Assembly: GCA_018402685.1 (NCBI GenBank)
Contig: JAGYIJ010000002.1
Location: forward strand, 682,001-746,000
DNA from: Aquiluna sp.
Lineage (GTDB): Bacteria; Actinomycetota; Actinomycetes; Actinomycetales; Microbacteriaceae
DNA: 64,000 bases
Direction of reading: 5' to 3'
Below, piece after piece: positions 58,261 to 64,000 of the stretch. Below the pieces are notes generated by a model. It did not search any database. It worked only from the letters and a program-made list of their open reading frames with translations, and was not told the DNA's origin. The position numbers and the translations under genes are program-made. Position 1 is the first letter of the stretch. Every line of letters starts with the position of its first letter.

Positions 58261-61200
58261 TTGGTCAATTGGATTACCACCATCAAAGACAGGTGCTTGC
58301 CAAGCAACCACAACGTTGTTGTCGTTGTCTATTGCAACAACCGCTGCTGGAGCATCTGGGACCGTGTAGGGGGTTTGTCTGACCTCTGCGGTGTTGGACT
58401 GAAGCTCTAGGGTGTTCACGCTGGTAATAGTGGTGACCTTCACGTCATAAGCGGTTCCATTAGTGAGCCCGGTAATCACAAAAGAGGTTGATGCCTGGAA
58501 CCCGACTGTGGCACCAGGTGAGCCGTTGGGTTGGTAGCTGCCGCCCGGCTCTTTCCAGAAGATTCGGTACTGATCAAATGACCCACCACCCAAGTTTGTT
58601 GGTGGCGTCCACTGCAAGGTCAGAGTGCCATTTCCTTCAATGGCAACCAGGTTTCCAACCGCTTCGGGGTTGGCAGCTGGTGTCACCTCTGAGGAGCTGG
58701 CAGAGAGCAGGCCAAGCCCGGCCTGAGTGATAGCCGCAACCTTGAGCTCGTAGGTCACACCATTGGTTAGGCCAACAACAGAGCAGGTTTGGTTTGTTCC
58801 CTGCTGCGGGATGCAACCGGTGTTCTTCACGACTGCTCCACCACCAAGTGGGTGGGCTTGTAGCTCATAGGCAGAGACGTTTCCTCCGCCGAGATAGCTC
58901 GGCGTGAAGAAGGATGCGTTCAGCTGCCTGTCTCCAAACGAGACAGATCCAATAAACGGAGCACCGGCCTGGTTGGCAGTCACCTCAAACAATCTGGTTG
59001 TGGTGACTGCGGTGAAGGCAGAGTTGCCAGCCTGCGTTGCAGTAATCGCACAGGTGCCAACGTGCTTGATTGTCACAATGCCATTTGCGCTGACATCACA
59101 AGCGTCGTTGGTGGTTTGGTTGTTTTCAGAGTAAACAATGCTCAATCCAGAGGATGCGGTTGCGGAGAGACTGAAGGCCAATGAACCCCAGCTCTTATCA
59201 GCAAGCGCCGAGAAGGTCATGGTCTGGTTGATCTTGCCAACAGAAACAGTTTGGCTGATTGTCACTGCGGGTAGGAAGCTGTTGTCTCCTGGCTGACCCG
59301 CCTCAATCACACAGTCACCAGAACCTGTGAAGGTGACGGTGCTGCCTGCCAGGGTGCAGAGGCCAGAGGAGATGCTGTAGGCAACGCTTAGCTGACTTGA
59401 GGCAGTTGCCTCAAGTGCATAGGTGTTGCCTGCAACATACTGCGCCTGAGGTTGAGAGACCCAGGAAAGGTTCTGAGAGATCTTGTTGACAGTGATGACC
59501 ACATGAGAAGAGGTGACCTCGTCATAGTTGTCTGAAAGCGCCCGCTGGGCATAAACCTCACACTGACCCGCACCAGTTGCCGTTAGTGCTCCGGTTGTTG
59601 GGTTAGCAACACAGCCGGTAGTTCCTTGGTTGGCGACTATGTAGCTCAGTACACCGTCGCCAGAACCACCGGCAGCTGAGAGAGTCAAGGTCTGGTCAAC
59701 ATCCATTGAGGTTGCCGAGGTTAAGACCAGTGCTGATTGAGAAATCTTTGTGACCGAGACTGTTAGTGCTGTTCCTGTTGCAGGCAGGTAGATGTCGGTG
59801 CCATTGATGGTTGGTGTGACTGAACAGCTAAGACCTGCATCACCCACGGTGAGCATCACACCTGTCACAGCACAACCAGTTCCTGTCGCTGTGAATGAGT
59901 AGTTGGCAACGCCAGATGGAGAAGCCAGCTTCTCATAGAGGTCAAAGCTGCTGCCGAACGCAACCGTTGCCGTTGCTGAGTCCCAACCCGGAGCAGTCTG
60001 TGTGATCTTGTCGATCCGGAAGCTGACCTCAGCGGACCCGGTTGAGAAGCCACCAGAGGCTGCAACAGTCACTGACACCGCACAAACACCGGCAATCAAA
60101 ACTGTCACCGTCGCACCGGAGTCATTGCCCGTGACAGTGCAAATGGTTTGGTTTGAGGTGGTCCAAGCTGCGCTTCCCGGACTTGTCTTGGTCAAGGTAA
60201 TCGAGGCGGTGTTTGCAGTTGAGGAATAGCTCATTGCATCTGGCTGGCTGAGCGTAATCTCACCAGCGCCAGGGACGTAGTACAGGGCAACTAGACCTGA
60301 GCCACCTGCAGCTCCAGCGAAGCCACCGCCCGAGTTATATGAACCGCCTCCACCACCGCCGCCGGTGTTGGCAATTCCGGCATCGGCGGCTACATAGTTG
60401 GTTCCATTGAAGTAGTTACCATCACCACCAGATGAAAGGCCCGCGGTCGAGCAGCTGCCGCCCTTGGCTTGGTAGTAGAAGTGAGTTGCCTCAGCACCGC
60501 GGTTACCGCCTGCTCCACCACCACCAATACAGAACTGCTCGCCACCTAAAGTTGTCAGATTTGCAGCACCGCCGTTGGCAGGTCTCTGGTAGGTCTGGAA
60601 GGCCATACCATCGGAACCCTTGCCTCCGGAGCTGCCTCTAACGCCAGCTCCAGACCCCCCTGCGCCACCGGTTCCAGCGGTGCTCAGGTTGGTGGAACCG
60701 AGCCCACCAGAACCGCCGGTCGCCACAGCGCCGCTGACACTGAAACTTGAACCTTGACCATCGCCACCATTGTTAACTGATCCGGGCGATGCGAAAGCAC
60801 CTCCTGTGCCACCAGTGCCAACTGTCAAGGGGATCTGCTGGCTCGTTGTTACTGGCAGAGTGACCTTGGTGTATTCACCGCCGCCGCCTCCGCCGCCACC
60901 GCCGTACCAGGTGCCTCCGCGGCCGCTGGCTCCACCGCCACCGCCACCAACAACTAGTGCCTCAACAGAGCTCACGTTATTTGGGACAAACCAAGAGTTG
61001 TTGCCGGGTGTTGTGAACTCAAGAAGACAGCCGCCGGCTGCTGTCTGACTCACCGTTGCACCAGAGTCATTAGAAACCATTGTCTCGCAGAGCCCGGAAC
61101 CAATAGTCACACCAATAACCGAGATAACCGCAACACTGGATGTCACAACGCTGTTCTGGTCATTCAAAGTGTTTGTGACAATCACTCGATATTGAATGCC

Positions 61201-64000
61201 GTTGTCAGATAGGGCAAGCGTGCCAGTTGTGAATGAGGAGGCGTTGGTTCCAACGTTTGTCCAACTGCTGCCATCAGTGGATGACTGCCACTGGTAGCTC
61301 AGGGTTCCATTGCCGGTTGCTGTGACAGTCAAAGTCTTTGTTTGGCCGGGCTCCGCAGATGCGTCTTGGGGCTGAGTTGATATCGCTGGAGCTCCAGCAG
61401 AAAGCTGTCTGATCACAACTAGACCAGAACCGCCATCGCCACCCCGGGAGCTCCAGCCTTCTAGCGCGGGGTGACCTGCACCACCACCACCACCACCTCT
61501 TCCATCTTGACCAGCCTGTCCAACGGGCGCTTGACCCGTATTGTTTCCTAACCAATTAGGTCGTTTAGGACCTGATCCTGCACCCCCTCCGCCTGCGCCG
61601 CCAACTCCAAAGTCTCCATCTTGGTATGTGGAGCTTGAACCGTGGACACCACCACCACCGCCACCTCCGTAGCGAATGGTGGTTCCTGTGATGTCGGACG
61701 CAAAACCTACTCCACCATCTCCGGATACGTTGTTCGCCAGATCTGCATTCTCGCCAGCGCCCCCGGCTCCACCGCCACCGCCAGCTGGGTGTGGTTGCGC
61801 AGTTGATGTGTTGTTGTCACCTGGCACGTCACCGCCCTTGAAACCCTGACCAGTCACAGTCGGAGTTAGGGCTTCTCTCTGCCCTGCCCTTCCTGTGGCT
61901 CCTCCACTGGTAGCAAAGTTGCCTGTAGGCGTTGCCGCGTCCCAGCTCATTCCAGCTCCACCACCGAACGCCGTTGTTGAGCCAAAGACGGTCGGCTCTC
62001 CGATTCCAGCGACGATAACTGAATCGCCACCAATTTTGGAAGCACCAGAGCCACCTGCTCCGACATCTACATTGACTGCGGTGTTTGGAGTCAAGGCAAC
62101 GATGCTCTCTGTGACGCCACCGCCACCGCCACCCCCACCGACCCAGGCGCCACCTCCGCCACCGGCACCGACTAGCAGTGCTTCAACGGTTGTGGTTCCG
62201 GATGGCGGAGTCCAGGTGGTGGCAGTGGTTGAAGTGAATGTCACAACGCACTCTGAGTTGGTGGAGCTGATCTGAACACCAGTCAGGGAACCAAAGGTTC
62301 CCCAGACGGGTGTTGCAGATGCTGTTGCGCTTGTTGCAGAACTGAAGTTTGTGTTCTTTGCAATCACCCTGAACTCATGAGCAATACATTGCTGAGACAA
62401 CTGAACACTCGCTGGAGACGAGGCAACATTTGAGTGGCTTGTCCATGAACCACCAGCAGGCTTGTATTCAATGTCATATCCGGTGATTGAAGAGTTGCCT
62501 GTGTAGGTGGGGGCAGTCCAACTCAAATCAATTGTGGCGTGAGAGGTGGTTTGAGTTGCGACCAAAGATGTCGGAGCATCTGGGGCGAGGCTGTAGGAGA
62601 GGATGATGACTCCGGAACCTCCTTGACCTCCCGGGTACCAGGTGGTGCTTCCACCACCCGAACCACCACCACCACCGGCACCGGAGTTGGCCTCACCGCT
62701 CGATCCTGGAAGACTAACTTGCGCCCCTCCGAGCCCGGCGCCCTGGAAAGATCCGCCGCTACCGCTTCCGACTTGTTCATGTCCGCCACCGCCACCGGCA
62801 CCGAATGTGAGTGAGGTACCGGTAATGTCAACCGGGACTCCAACACCGCCGCTACTTGAGTTGACGGCATCAAAATCAAACCCAGGACCTCCGGCACCGC
62901 CGCCTCCGCCGGCATAGAAGAGGTTTCCATTACCGCCGGCGAAACCTCTTCCCGATGCTGGTTCAGCCCCGAGAACCACTGAACCTGTGCTTGGCCACTT
63001 TGTGCCACCGCCACCGCCAGTCCATTCGGCTAGGGCTGATTGAGAGAAGCCGCCACCGCCGCCGCCAGGCAATGCCTGGACACCCGCTATTGAGCTGTGT
63101 TGACCGCTAGTACCCCGTTGGCCCTCAGTTGCCTCGGCCAGTCCGCCTTGCCCCACCGCAATCTGAGTAGCCCCGTTCAATGTTTGTTGGCTTTGAGTAA
63201 CCTGGCCGCCACCGCCACCACCACCACCATGGTTTGACGAGTTTCCAGCACCTCCGGCACCGCCACCACCGACGGCTAACACGTTGTATCGAGTGATGCC
63301 AGGGATAGGTGTCCACCCACCGTTGGCAGTCAAGTAGCTTCTGTTGAACTTGAAGTAAACGTCCTGATTTGTGGCGTTACCGGTTTCGACAATGCTTGAG
63401 GAGGTGATTGCGTCTGATGCCAGTGCATTCCTGACGAGGTGATTGCCGTTACCTGATCTGTCTAGCTCAAGAGAACCATCGGGGTCGTTCATGTCATAGT
63501 GGGCAACCAGTGTTCCTGTCACACCAGAGCTGGAGTAGGTGTGCATGGACTTGGCAAGGTTTGTGGCATCAAGGGCCGAATACCAGACCTTTACCTGATC
63601 AATCTCGCCATCGAAGTCCCGGCTATTGTCGTGAGCCCAATCACCAATCCAAAAGTCGTTTGCGTAAGTACCCGCGTTGGCAGAGGCCGACCAGACAAGA
63701 GATCCGTTGACATAAAGCCGAGGGATGTTTGACGCGTCTTTTGTCAAGGCAAGGTGAGTCCACACATTATCAGGGACTGAAGTATTGAGTTCTCCGGTTC
63801 CGTAGTAGACATCTCCAAGGCCAGCAATCAGCTTGCCATCGTTATTTACCCATAGGAACACTCTGTCGTCCGAAGTGTCAGCTCCGTCACCTTGTGAAAA
63901 TACTGAGGCTCCGTTGGTCGGAAGATTAGCGAGATTTGGCTTAATCCAAGCCTCCGCAGTGAAAGCTCCCGATGGAATAACAGATGAGGCGGTGCCGATG
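58250..64000 (-). CDS. second giant surface protein, LamG/Gly-rich/Ig/FN3 piece; N-terminus beyond the window
   Basis: The frame is open to the right edge (read from 63999; an apparent GTG start at 63861 is internal to a LamG domain) and ends at 58195 out of frame after about 58250. Order: LamG (A-W-I-K-P..IDQVKVWYSALD, 64.0-63.5 kb), Gly-rich module, FN3, Gly-rich module, Ig-like domain (PAISTQPQDASAEPGQ..YQWQSSTDGSSW), Gly-rich module, four or five beta-sandwich repeats with K-I-S-Q/K-I-N-Q linkers, two or three FN3 domains. The module types match the first giant protein, so the two share ancestry. One extra G near 58245 separates the last piece. Confidence 0.85.
60270..63320 (-). repeat. 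three Gly-rich modules of the second giant protein
   Basis: Modules at about 63.3-62.6, 62.2-61.4 and 61.0-60.3 kb. Each opens with a V-x-x-L-x-V-G-G-G-G-A-G-type strand, contains I/L-x-V-G-x-G-G pairs and F-x-G-G-G-A turns, and closes with G-G-S-G-V/L-V/I-x-x. They are separated by an FN3 and an Ig-like domain. Confidence 0.8.

Noticed and set aside
61440-63260. CRISPR-like or microsatellite array (GGTGGCGGT-type repeats)
   Set aside because: The repetition is in frame with poly-Gly coding, spacers are not regular and repeat units are not identical.

Overview
The window looks like chromosomal DNA of a small-genome actinobacterium. Microbacteriaceae, in particular the freshwater Luna-type plankton (Rhodoluna/Aquiluna-like), is the best fit. 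Reasons: moderate GC, frequent GTG/TTG starts, a heliorhodopsin, an actinobacterial DUF6421 gene, a class Ib ribonucleotide reductase operon, and very large secreted proteins. The genus call is inference. I see no rRNA, tRNA, CRISPR array, insertion sequence, phage gene or replication origin.

Left part (1-30 kb) is ordinary chromosome. A minus-strand run DUF6421 - Lrp/AsnC - L-threonine aldolase (cut by the left edge) opens the window. It is followed by an MMPL transporter, a DUF1801-like protein, a heliorhodopsin, the RNA helicase HrpA, an Xre/RES toxin-antitoxin pair, a DoxX-like membrane protein, a HemL-family aminotransferase, a DUF3817 membrane protein, an ABC-F protein, a YyaL-type thioredoxin-domain protein, an alpha/beta hydrolase, 6-phosphogluconate dehydrogenase and an EamA transporter. 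Next is a minus-strand cluster PCuAC copper lipoprotein - Tat-type DyP peroxidase - Bcr/CflA MFS exporter - GNAT acetyltransferase. The plus-strand nrdHIEF operon has NrdR-like boxes in front. Before its terminator it carries a 16-residue cysteine-rich micro-ORF with an excellent Shine-Dalgarno sequence. A ZIP metal transporter closes this part.

Right part (30-64 kb) is almost entirely surface-protein coding on the minus strand. One gene of about 26.3 kb (30229-56526), read through eight frame breaks, would encode about 8,760 residues. In order it holds: signal peptide, LamG, two glycine-rich modules, a long FHA-like beta-helix built of about 410-residue super-repeats, dozens of Ig-like repeats with a further glycine-rich and LamG insertion, fibronectin III domains, a Pro/Thr/Lys stalk, an Ala-rich tract and a C-terminal polytopic membrane domain of about ten helices. 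Upstream of it are a small secreted IPT/TIG protein and the C-terminal 2,150 residues of a second giant protein running off the right edge. These last two end in the same roughly 75-residue domain.

A technical caution applies throughout. I count about 20 single-base frame breaks in otherwise well-conserved genes, about 17 of them apparent one-base insertions and many in short homopolymers. Sequencing or assembly error is the simplest explanation, so broken genes are described as reconstructed loci rather than as decayed pseudogenes.
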